Positions 1-6,969 of a DNA stretch of 13,454 nt are shown piece by piece. The DNA comes from Deltaproteobacteria bacterium (GTDB lineage Bacteria; Desulfobacterota; Desulfobacteria; Desulfobacterales; Desulfobacteraceae), in the NCBI GenBank assembly GCA_019314105.1, contig JAFCZY010000032.1:1-13454 (forward strand), written 5' to 3'. The notes beneath the pieces are model-generated. The model saw only the letters and a program-made list of their open reading frames with translations. It did no database searches and had not been told where the DNA came from. Made by a program: the position numbers and the translations under genes. The stretch's first letter is position 1. Every line of letters begins with the position of its first letter.

Positions 1-1007
1 TGTTCCAGGTATTTGCGCTGGTTGTGGTTTGAAAGATGCGGATTGCCTGAGGTCAGCTCATTGATTTTGTTAAATAAAGCCTCTTTTTTTTTCGGATTTC
101 TGGATAACAAGTCTGCACCACAAAGTTTTATGGCTTGATCACATTCAGCTCTTGATTTTAGAAAAAAGATGGCCGGTAGCAGATGATATCTATTCAGAAC
201 GCGGAGGATGTCTCCAAATGGAGGAAGCTTCCCGCCAAATACTATTCCGGGTCTTTTTTTAGTATGATCAAATTTAAATACTTTTTTATGGAGGATTTGT
301 TTTTGGCCTTCGATTTCTTTTTGCATCAAAGGGAACAGGGTGCCGGAAGGGTGCAAAAAAAGGGGGAAAAGGGGGACTGGGCGATTCTGTTCTTCTATGA
401 CATGGCATTTTTTAATGGTTGCTGACAGTAATAGCAAAGGGATGCGAACCGGCAGATAAATCATGATTTCTTCCCAGACCACGCCTCGTTGCTCATCTCC
501 AAGAAAGTGGGCTTCATCCAGAATAATCAGATCAAAGGTTAGATTTTCACCGGTGTACATGGCATCATAAAGCTGGTTCCGTAAGATCTCCGTGGTACCG
601 ATAACAATTGCGGCATCCGTGTTTTCCTTAATATCCCCGGTGAGAATACCAACATTTTCTTTACCGAAAAGTGTTGAAAACTGCACATGAATGGAATTGG
701 TCAACGCCTTTAAAGGGGTGGCGTACCAGACCTTTCCGTTCTGTTGCATTATTTTCCGGGCAGCCTGCTCGGCGATCCATGTTTTCCCGCTGCCTGTGGG
801 GGCTGTGACAAGGCAGTCAGATTGTGCTATTGCTTCAAGTGCCTGAAGTTGAAACGGGTCAGGTGTAAACTGATGTTGATCCGGGGTCCCTATTTTTTTA
901 AATACAGATCGTAAAGATTTGTCAGACCCCGGTTTCATTGGTTTTCTGTCCGGCCGGGGCGCTGATTTTTTATAGGGTCTTTTTGAAGAATAAAATTTTT
1001 TTTTCAT
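1..1007 (-). CDS. Ski2-like DExH-box helicase, N-terminal part (runs off left edge)
   Basis: I translated this frame by hand. It is open without a stop from the ATG at 1007 to the window edge, giving 335 residues of an incomplete protein. After a basic N-terminal tail (about 1-45) come a Q-motif-like PDPFQLQA (49-56), Walker A APTGSGKT (69-76), TPLKAL (97-102), a TGD motif (123-125), the DEAH box LDEAH (163-167) and motif III LSAT (194-197). RPVPL (209-213) and the motif IV-like LPAIFFLKSR (277-286) resemble Ski2/Mtr4-type helicases. ATP-dependent RNA or DNA unwinding in the cytoplasm is expected, but the substrate is unknown. An in-frame TGA shortly upstream of the ATG fixes the start; no clear Shine-Dalgarno is visible. 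The segment between motif III and RPVPL looks about 15-20 residues shorter than I expect for this family. The C-terminal half is outside the window. Confidence 0.88.
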   Translation of the reverse strand, partial: MKKKFYSSKRPYKKSAPRPDRKPMKPGSDKSLRSVFKKIGTPDQHQFTPDPFQLQALEAIAQSDCLVTAPTGSGKTWIAEQAARKIMQQNGKVWYATPLKALTNSIHVQFSTLFGKENVGILTGDIKENTDAAIVIGTTEILRNQLYDAMYTGENLTFDLIILDEAHFLGDEQRGVVWEEIMIYLPVRIPLLLLSATIKKCHVIEEQNRPVPLFPLFLHPSGTLFPLMQKEIEGQKQILHKKVFKFDHTKKRPGIVFGGKLPPFGDILRVLNRYHLLPAIFFLKSRAECDQAIKLCGADLLSRNPKKKEALFNKINELTSGNPHLSNHNQRKYLE

Positions 1008-1050
1008 GACTTTGATAAACCATAAAAATCAATATTATGCAACTCTTCAG

Positions 1051-1075
1051 TAGACAATCATATCGGTTTTGTCTA
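1051..1075. repeat. 7-bp inverted repeat over the stop codon of the membrane protein gene
   Basis: TAGACAA (1051-1057) and TTGTCTA (1069-1075) are a perfect inverted pair around an 11-base loop. The right arm includes the TAG stop of the upstream minus-strand gene. A T-rich run follows only on the plus strand, so as an intrinsic terminator it would act against antisense transcription, not on the minus-strand genes. It may equally be a weak hairpin or operator between the two genes. Confidence 0.3.
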
Positions 1076-1621
1076 TTTTATATTTTCATAGACAGACAAA
1101 AGGAACAATGTCGCAAAAGGTTGAAGGAATAAAAAGCCAATAAATGATGATCCGCCAACGGTGGTGAGTGCAACAAAAACAATAAAGACGATGATATGGT
1201 CGGAAAGATGAGAACTTGTCACCATGGAGATACTTTTTTTGATGGCGTCCAAAAGTCCATATTGTTTGTCCACCATTATCGGGATCATATAGAGGCATGT
1301 GTAACCCATAATAACGGTGAACAAAATACCGGGTATAACAAACAGGGTAAATCCGATGATAGTGATAATAAAGACGATAAGACCGAATATAAACAGGGGT
1401 ATAAATAATTTAAGTTGTGAAAAAACATCCTGGGCTTTGGGTTCCCGGTTGTATTTTAATAATTGAAAAAGAGAAGAAGTATACCCTGCAAATGCGACAG
1501 GCGCCAGGATACCGATTGAGATAATGCTGACAGCAGCGGCTACAAGTGTTAAAATAATCAGTGATACAATGTTATTGATGCAATGTTTCCACGCTGTTTC
1601 AATATGATATTTCATGTTCAT
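1073..1621 (-). CDS. Small multi-pass membrane protein of unknown function
   Basis: This 182-residue protein is dominated by hydrophobic stretches at about 18-47, 72-100, 98-118 and 140-175. That suggests four to six inner-membrane segments with short charged connectors (KYNREPKAQD at about 57-66, DKQYGLLDAIKK at about 118-129). The pattern 'F-V-I-P-G-I-L' followed by a 'P-I-M-V-D' and an 'A-I-K-K-S' helix resembles uncharacterised DUF4013/DUF975/YciC-like membrane proteins, but I do not assign a function. The start at 1621 is preceded by AAGGAAA at suitable spacing; a second ATG two codons in could also be used. It has its own candidate promoter and lies 65 bases upstream of the helicase gene in the same direction, so the two may be co-transcribed. 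Confidence 0.8.
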   Translation of the reverse strand: MNMKYHIETAWKHCINNIVSLIILTLVAAAVSIISIGILAPVAFAGYTSSLFQLLKYNREPKAQDVFSQLKLFIPLFIFGLIVFIITIIGFTLFVIPGILFTVIMGYTCLYMIPIMVDKQYGLLDAIKKSISMVTSSHLSDHIIVFIVFVALTTVGGSSFIGFLFLQPFATLFLLSVYENIK

Positions 1622-1659
1622 TATTTTTTCCTTTGTCTTAAGCCAATAAATACTTTAAT

Positions 1660-1689
1660 ATAATAGCTTAAAAAAAATGAGTCGGTCAA
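1660..1689 (-). promoter_or_regulatory. Candidate sigma70 promoter for the membrane protein gene
   Basis: On the minus strand, TTGACC (1684-1689) and TATTAT (1660-1665) are separated by 18 bases. They match the -35 and -10 consensus at five of six positions each. This places transcription start about 30 bases before the ATG at 1621. It is a sequence match only. Confidence 0.5.
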
Positions 1690-1708
1690 TATAAAGAGTG
1701 AAATTATC

Positions 1709-1738
1709 TTGACAAAGTAAAAATTTGGCACTTATTTT
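1709..1738 (+). promoter_or_regulatory. Candidate sigma70 promoter for the aminotransferase-regulator-dehydrogenase operon
   Basis: A perfect TTGACA (1709-1714) is followed after 18 bases by TATTTT (1733-1738), a four-of-six -10 match. Transcription would start near 1745, about 40 bases before the ATG at 1786. The site is divergent from the promoter at 1660-1689, with about 20 bases between the two -35 boxes. Confidence 0.5.
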
Positions 1739-1772
1739 AGTTTAAACAAACAAGGTTAATTTTAATTAAACT
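1739..1772. promoter_or_regulatory. Possible operator: inverted repeat over the predicted start site
   Basis: AGTTTAA (1739-1745) and TTAAACT (1766-1772) form a perfect inverted pair 20 bases apart. The left arm overlaps an 8-base palindrome GTTTAAAC (1740-1747). The repeat sits just downstream of the candidate -10 box and ends before the ribosome binding site. It could be an operator for the XRE-cupin regulator encoded in the same operon, but the region is AT-rich and the match may be chance. Confidence 0.25.
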
Positions 1773-1785
1773 CACGGAGGATAGT

Positions 1786-2831
1786 ATGGAAATTAGAGTC
1801 ACCCAGGCAAAGACGAACAGGACAAGACCAAAAGACTCTGATCTGGGTTTTGGCCAGGTATTTACGGATCATATGTTTGTCATGGATTATTCAGTGGATA
1901 TGGGGTGGCATGACCCGCAAATAGTACCTTATGCTGATTTTTCTATTCCTCCTTCTGCCATGGTTTTTCATTATGGCCAGGCCATTTTTGAGGGGTTGAA
2001 AGCCTATAAAAGACAGGATAAAAAGATCTGCCTTTTCAGGGCCAGAGATAATTTTGAAAGAATGAACCGGTCTGCAAAAGGAATGTGTATCCCGCAGTTC
2101 GATATTGATTTTGTCATGGATGCCATGAAACAATTGATCCGGCTGGAAGAAAAATGGATTCCCGAAACCATCGGAACGTCTCTGTATATAAGGCCCACAA
2201 TTATTGCAACAGACCCGTTCTTAGGCGTCAGAGCCTCTTTTACGTATAAATTTTTTATTATACTGTCTTCTGTTGGCGCATATTATGCTGGAGGATTAAA
2301 CCCGGTGAAAATATGGGTTTCAAAGGATCATGTCAGAGCTGTCAAAGGAGACGGCTGGAAATTATGCTGCAAGCCTGATTGCATCTGAAAAAGCAAAGAA
2401 GGAAGGGTATGCTCAGGTGCTGTGGCTGGATGGGATTGAAAGAAAATATATAGAAGAAGTCGGTGCCATGAATATTTTTTTTCTTATGGATGATGAGTTG
2501 GTGACTCCCAATCTGACAGGGAGTATTCTGCCGGGTATTACTCGATATTCAATTATCAGTCTGGCAAAAAAATGGGGCGTGACCATATCTGAAAGAAAAA
2601 TTAGTATTGATGAAGTATTTAAGGCCCATGAAGACGGAAAACTCAAAGAAGTGTTCGGTTCCGGAACGGCTGCAGTTGTTTCTCCTGTCGGTGAAATAAG
2701 ATATGGGGATAAGGTTTTCTATAGGTGACGGGACTCCCGGGGAAACCTCAATGAAGTTTTATACGGCATTAACCGACATACAATATGGGAAAGCTGAGGA
2801 TAAAGAAAATTGGATTGAAATCATCGATTAA
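1786..2831 (+). pseudogene. ilvE: Branched-chain amino acid aminotransferase, disrupted by two frame changes
   Basis: Three consecutive reading frames spell one fold-type IV PLP aminotransferase of the BcaT kind, about 350 residues if repaired. The active enzyme interconverts Leu/Ile/Val and 2-oxoacids using 2-oxoglutarate/glutamate. Frame 1 (from 1786, strong GGAGG at 1776-1780) has FHYGQAIFEGLKAY (61-74) and runs to VRAVKG near 2349-2355. Homology then continues in frame 2 with [25 protein letters not shown] and LTGSILPG motifs up to GDKVF at about 2719. It resumes in frame 3 from about 2721 ([10 protein letters not shown]) to the TAA at 2829-2831. At the first break the family normally reads KGG-x-G-x-x-K-x-AGNY; here about 17 bases are missing, including the codon for the Schiff-base lysine, and the position reads Glu. 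The second break fits one extra T near 2720. The gene is therefore probably inactive. It lies 12 bases before the regulator's ATG. Confidence 0.85.
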
Positions 2832-2843
2832 TTGGGAGATAAA

Positions 2844-3389
2844 ATGGTTAAGAAGAAAGGAATTACCCCTATTGGCAAAAGGATAAGGCGGACCCGACTG
2901 GATAAAAAAATCAGTCTGGACACAATGGCCAATGAAACAGGATTGTCAAAAGAATTTATCAAGAAAATTGAGTCAGGTGATCAAAGGCCATCGGTTGGAA
3001 TACTTTTGCAAATTTCAAGAACCCTTCATATTGATTCAAGTTTTTTGCTGAAAGAGCAGGATGATGCCATTGAAGAAAGATCCAAAGCCTATACCAGGCG
3101 GACGGATAACTATGCCTATACCCCATTGACATCCAGTGCTGAAAATAAACATCTCAAGGGTTTTAGAATTGTGATTGAAGCCGAAAAAAGTCATGGTGGG
3201 GTGGGGTTTCAGCACGAGGGAGAGGAGTTTGTTTATGTCCTTAAAGGGAAGGTGGAAGTCCAGGTCGGTGATCATATCAATAAATTGAAAAAAGGGGATT
3301 CACTCCATTTTAATTCCGGCGTTAAACATGACTTGCGAAATACCGGTAAAACAGAAGCAGAACTTATTGTTGTGGTATATGTACCTTAG
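2844..3389 (+). CDS. XRE-family transcriptional regulator with C-terminal cupin domain
   Basis: This 181-residue, two-domain protein has an N-terminal XRE/Cro-type helix-turn-helix at about residues 9-64 (GKRIRRTRLDKKISL, then TGLSKEFIKKIESG, then PSVGILLQISRTL). A small cupin beta-barrel follows at about 103-180, with FQHEGEEFVYVLKG and a later NSGVKHDL that would supply the usual His/Glu metal or ligand pocket. Proteins of this plan act as cytoplasmic DNA-binding regulators, often responding to a small metabolite bound by the cupin; the ligand here is unknown. I prefer the ATG at 2844 because GGGAG (2834-2838) lies just upstream; an in-frame TTG at 2832 would add four residues. It sits between the broken aminotransferase and the acyl-CoA dehydrogenase (27 bases downstream) and probably controls that operon, including itself (inference). 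Confidence 0.9.
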   Translation: MVKKKGITPIGKRIRRTRLDKKISLDTMANETGLSKEFIKKIESGDQRPSVGILLQISRTLHIDSSFLLKEQDDAIEERSKAYTRRTDNYAYTPLTSSAENKHLKGFRIVIEAEKSHGGVGFQHEGEEFVYVLKGKVEVQVGDHINKLKKGDSLHFNSGVKHDLRNTGKTEAELIVVVYVP

Positions 3390-3416
3390 CATTTCAGGGA
3401 AATAAAGGAGTTAATC

Positions 3417-4571
3417 ATGTTATTCAAGCTGACCGATGAACAGTTGATGATTCAGAATATGGTCAGGGAATTTTCCCGGAAAGTCATCGCAGCGACCGCA
3501 TCAGAAAGAGATAAAACAAAGGAATTTCCTGCTGAAAATTTTCAACAGATGGGTGAACTCGGATTAATGGGGATGATGATCCCTGAAGAATATGGGGGGG
3601 AATCTGCAGATACAATTTCTTATGTCCTGGCATTATCGGAGATTGCCTACTCATGTGCGTCAACATCAGTTGTTATGTCAGTTCAAAATTCAATTGTGTG
3701 TGAAAGCCTTTATAAATTTGGAACAGAGGAGCAAAAACAAGAATTTTTAGTTCCCCTTGCTTCCGGTGAAATAATTGGAGCCTTTGGTCTGACAGAGCCG
3801 GATGCCGGATCTGATCCGGTCAGCCAGCAGGCAACAGCTGTCAGGGATGGCGACCATTATATTTTAAATGGAACCAAGCGATTTATTACATCCGGTAAAC
3901 ATTCAAAAGTTGTTCTGGTAACGGTAAAAACAGATGAGACCAAAGGACATAAGGGCATCAGTTGTTTTATTATTCCCAAGGGAACGCCGGGCCTTATTGT
4001 AGGCCGTCTGGAAGATAAAATGGGATTGCGGGCATCTGATACAACCGATATCATCCTTGAAAACTGCAGGGTTCCAGCAACCAATATGCTGGGCAAGGAA
4101 GGCGATGGATTTAAAATTGCCATGTCCGGTCTGGACAGTGGTAGAATTGGTATCGCTGCCCAATCATACGGTGTTGCAATGGCGGCGTTTGATGCGGCCG
4201 TAAAATATGCAACAAAAAGAAAACAATTTGGCGTGGTTATTTCAAAACATCAGGCCATACGGTTCCAGATTGCAGATATGGCCACCCAGATTGAAGCGGC
4301 CAAACAATTGATTTTTTCAGCCGCTTCCCTGAAAGACAGAGGAGAATCTTATACCCGGGAAGCTTCCATTGCCAAACTGTTTGCATCTGAGATGGTGAAT
4401 GATATTGCGGCAAGAGCCATTCAAATGCATGGCGGATATGGGTTTACCAAAGATTATAATGTTGAAAGGTTCTATCGGGATGCAAGGGTGTTTACCATTT
4501 ATGAAGGCACAAGTGAGATCCAGAGAATTGTTATTTCAAACCAGATTCTTAAAGATAAGAGAAAACTGTGA
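3417..4571 (+). CDS. Acyl-CoA dehydrogenase (short-chain / butyryl-CoA type)
   Basis: This 384-residue flavoprotein has the usual family length. It introduces the alpha-beta double bond into an acyl-CoA using FAD and passes electrons to an electron-transferring flavoprotein in the cytoplasm. The N-terminal helical domain (about 1-115) is followed by the FAD/substrate signature AFGLTEPDAGSD (122-133) and KRFITSG (154-160). In the C-terminal domain are RKQFGV, QMHGGYG and IYEGTSEIQR, where Glu363 matches the catalytic base of butyryl-CoA dehydrogenase-like enzymes. AAGGAG (3405-3410) sits six bases before the ATG. Substrate cannot be read from sequence: short straight-chain or branched (isobutyryl-, 2-methylbutyryl-, isovaleryl-) CoAs are possible. 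The neighbouring aminotransferase remnant makes a branched-chain substrate worth considering. No etfAB genes are in the window. The gene ends 14 bases from the convergent NuoF-like gene. Confidence 0.93.
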   Translation: MLFKLTDEQLMIQNMVREFSRKVIAATASERDKTKEFPAENFQQMGELGLMGMMIPEEYGGESADTISYVLALSEIAYSCASTSVVMSVQNSIVCESLYKFGTEEQKQEFLVPLASGEIIGAFGLTEPDAGSDPVSQQATAVRDGDHYILNGTKRFITSGKHSKVVLVTVKTDETKGHKGISCFIIPKGTPGLIVGRLEDKMGLRASDTTDIILENCRVPATNMLGKEGDGFKIAMSGLDSGRIGIAAQSYGVAMAAFDAAVKYATKRKQFGVVISKHQAIRFQIADMATQIEAAKQLIFSAASLKDRGESYTREASIAKLFASEMVNDIAARAIQMHGGYGFTKDYNVERFYRDARVFTIYEGTSEIQRIVISNQILKDKRKL

Positions 4572-4585
4572 TATAATTAATTATT

Positions 4586-6433
4586 TTAGAAAATAGCATC
4601 AAATTGGCATTTATCAAAACAGCTCATACATTTGATACATTTTTCTTTGTCAATTAAAGCCACTTCTTTCTTTTTCCAGGTAATGGCATCAGCCGGACAA
4701 CTTTTAAAACAAAGTCCGCATTTTTTACAAAGATCAGGATCGATTTCAAATTTGAGCATGGCGATACAGCGCTTGGCCGGACATCGTTTATCAATTACAT
4801 GGGCATCAAATTCATTACGGAAATATTTTAATGCGGAAAGGACTGGATTGGCTGCGGTCTGACCCAGACCACATAAAGCGCTTTGATGAATTACATGAGA
4901 AAGTTCCTCAAGGTCTTTAATATCTCTGGGTTCTCCTTTCCCCTCACATATTTTTTCCAGGATCTGAAGCATTCTTAAGGTGCCTTCTCTACAAGGGGTA
5001 CATTTGCCACAGGATTCATCCTGGATAAAATCCATGAAAAATCTTGCCATATCCACCATACAGGTTTTGTCGTCCATAACAATGGCACCGCCAGATCCCA
5101 TGATAGCCCCTATCTTAGCGATTTCTTCATACCCGACCGGTGTATCCAGCAAATGTTCGGGGACAGATCCGCCGGACGGCCCGCCTAACTGGACCGCCTT
5201 GAACTTTCTTTTTTTGGCAATTCCGCCGCCAATATCAAAGACCAGAGATCGGAGCGTTGTCCCCATGGGGACTTCAACCAGACCGATATTGTTGACATCC
5301 CCTGAAAGCGCGAATACTTTTGTCCCCTTGCTTTTTTCCGTTCCCACGCTTGCATACCAGTCGCCTCCCTTGATCATGATCTGAGGCACATTGGAGAAGG
5401 TCTCTACATTATTTAAAATACTGGGTTTTTCCCATAATCCCTTATGGGCGGGGAAAGGTGGCCGTGGCCGTGGCATCCCCCTTTTCCCTTCGATGGATCG
5501 CATCAAAGCGGTTTCTTCACCACAAACAAACGCACCTGCCCCCTGATAGATGTCAATATCAAAATCAAACCCTGTGTTTAATATGTTTTTGCCCAGAAGG
5601 CCATATTCTTTAGCTTGTTTAATGGCAATTTTTAACCGTTTGATGGCTAACTGATATTCTGTTCGGCAATAGATATACCCTTTGTTTGCATTAATTGCTT
5701 TTGCCGCAATGGTCATTCCTTCCAGTACGCAATGGGGATCCGCTTCAAGAATACTTCGATCCATAAATGCACCCGGGTCTCCTTCATCAGCATTACACAG
5801 AACATATTTTGTTTCCCCTTCACTTTTTCGAGCAAAATCCCATTTCATGCCTGTTGGAAATCCTGCCCCTCCTCTTCCCCGAAGACTGGATGTTGTCATT
5901 TCTTTTATTATATCATCAGGCTTCATTTCCTTTAAAACTTTGACAATAGCAATATATCCATCTCGGGCGATATAATCATCTATTTTTTCAGGATCAATTT
6001 GTCCTTTGTTCCTCAGGGCTCTTGGCATCTGGTGGGCAAAAAATGAAATGTCATCTTGTTTTGCAATCCGCTTTTTAGTTGCCGGGTCCTTGAACAGGAG
6101 TCGTTTAACAGGGGTGTTGTTTATAATCTGTTCTTGAATAAGTTCAGGGATATCTTCTGATTTGAGTTTGACATAGAAGATCCCTTCAGGTTGAACTACC
6201 AGAAGGGGACCCAACGCACAAAATCCGTTACAGCCGGTTTCGACAATTTTTACGGTATCGGAAAGTCCTTTTTTTTCAATTTCTTCAACCAGGGCCTGTT
6301 TTACCTTAATACTTCCTGTCGCGTGGCATCCGGTTCCACCGCAGATCATCAGCCGTGTGATATTCGGATTTGTATTAATACCTTGTGTTTGTTTTCTTAT
6401 TTTAGTGAGGTCATTTAAAGTCAGTTTTGACAT
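4586..6433 (-). CDS. NuoF-like NAD(H)/FMN-binding subunit of the formate dehydrogenase complex
   Basis: This 615-residue flavin subunit is of the HydB/HndC/FdsB kind. It has an N-terminal thioredoxin-like [2Fe-2S] domain with C31, C36, C68 and C72. The NuoF core carries RGRGGAGFPTG (185-195) for nucleotide binding, GAGAFVCGEETAL (298-310), an SLBB-like region (about 375-430), and ESCGKCTPCREG (473-484) plus C521 for the N3-type [4Fe-4S] cluster. A C-terminal bacterial ferredoxin module has two CxxCxxCxxxC sets (C569-C579 and C599-C609). It should exchange electrons between NAD(P)H and the iron-sulfur chain to FdhA. The domain plan matches flavin subunits of electron-bifurcating hydrogenases and formate dehydrogenases, so ferredoxin may be a third partner (inference). 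It starts at ATG 6433 with AAGGAAAA upstream, 14 bases after the NuoE-like stop. It is the last gene of the minus-strand block. Confidence 0.93.
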   Translation of the reverse strand: MSKLTLNDLTKIRKQTQGINTNPNITRLMICGGTGCHATGSIKVKQALVEEIEKKGLSDTVKIVETGCNGFCALGPLLVVQPEGIFYVKLKSEDIPELIQEQIINNTPVKRLLFKDPATKKRIAKQDDISFFAHQMPRALRNKGQIDPEKIDDYIARDGYIAIVKVLKEMKPDDIIKEMTTSSLRGRGGAGFPTGMKWDFARKSEGETKYVLCNADEGDPGAFMDRSILEADPHCVLEGMTIAAKAINANKGYIYCRTEYQLAIKRLKIAIKQAKEYGLLGKNILNTGFDFDIDIYQGAGAFVCGEETALMRSIEGKRGMPRPRPPFPAHKGLWEKPSILNNVETFSNVPQIMIKGGDWYASVGTEKSKGTKVFALSGDVNNIGLVEVPMGTTLRSLVFDIGGGIAKKRKFKAVQLGGPSGGSVPEHLLDTPVGYEEIAKIGAIMGSGGAIVMDDKTCMVDMARFFMDFIQDESCGKCTPCREGTLRMLQILEKICEGKGEPRDIKDLEELSHVIHQSALCGLGQTAANPVLSALKYFRNEFDAHVIDKRCPAKRCIAMLKFEIDPDLCKKCGLCFKSCPADAITWKKKEVALIDKEKCIKCMSCFDKCQFDAIF

Positions 6434-6447
6434 GCCATTTTCCTTTT

Positions 6448-6942
6448 TTACTTGTAATCTTCCAGAGATTTAATTACATTTTCCGCAGCAATATCTCCAT
6501 GGGTATCTTCTCCGACAACCATCACCGGTGCCAGTCCACAGGCGCCAAGGCAACGGACACATTCCAGTGAAAATCGTCTGTCCTCTGTTGTGCCGCCTTC
6601 TTTGAGGTCGAATTCGCCTTCGATTCGGTTGATTACTTCACGAATGCCTTTGACATAGCAGGCAGTTCCGGTACAGACTTTAATGGTATGCCTTCCTTTG
6701 GGTTTAAGTGAAAAAAGGGAATAAAATGAAACCACTCCGAATACTTCACTTCTGGGGAGGCTCATCCCATCGGCAATATAGTCTATCAGTTCCACCGGCA
6801 GGTAGTTGACAATTTCCTGGCACTCTCTTAAAACAGTTATAATGGCTCCGGATGTATATTTATTCGTTTCAATTACAATATTTATTTTTTGCCACATCGT
6901 TTGTGTAATATCATCATGATGGGGTTTTATAAAACAGGTCAT
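6448..6942 (-). CDS. NuoE-like [2Fe-2S] thioredoxin-fold subunit
   Basis: This is a 164-residue member of the 24-kDa complex I / HydC / FdsG family. A helical N-terminal part (about 15-75) leads into the ferredoxin fold with CTGTAC (C90, C95) and the later CLGAC (C131, C135), the four canonical [2Fe-2S] ligands. It normally pairs with a NuoF-like subunit and carries electrons near the FMN. I chose the ATG at 6942 because GGAG lies nine bases upstream; an in-frame TTG at 6957 would add five residues but overlaps that Shine-Dalgarno. It lies 27 bases after the fdhA stop (from the ATG chosen here) and 14 bases before the NuoF-like gene, so the three are very likely co-transcribed and form one cytoplasmic complex. 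Confidence 0.93.
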   Translation of the reverse strand: MTCFIKPHHDDITQTMWQKINIVIETNKYTSGAIITVLRECQEIVNYLPVELIDYIADGMSLPRSEVFGVVSFYSLFSLKPKGRHTIKVCTGTACYVKGIREVINRIEGEFDLKEGGTTEDRRFSLECVRCLGACGLAPVMVVGEDTHGDIAAENVIKSLEDYK

Positions 6943-6969
6943 TTTTTGGGTCTCCAAATAGTATTCAGA

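Noticed and set aside
183..425. An 80-codon open frame on the plus strand.
   Set aside because: It is antisense to the continuous helicase frame and has no independent support.
1726..1740. A sigma54 -24/-12 site starting TGGCAC.
   Set aside because: The -12 element reads TTAG instead of TTGC, and a better sigma70 pair covers the same region.
2340..2360. Programmed ribosomal frameshifting in the aminotransferase.
   Set aside because: There is no slippery heptamer at the junction, conserved residues including the catalytic Lys are absent in all frames, and a second lesion follows.
4573..4584. The palindrome ATAATTAATTAT as a bidirectional terminator.
   Set aside because: It has only A-T pairs and no real loop, so it cannot form a stable hairpin.
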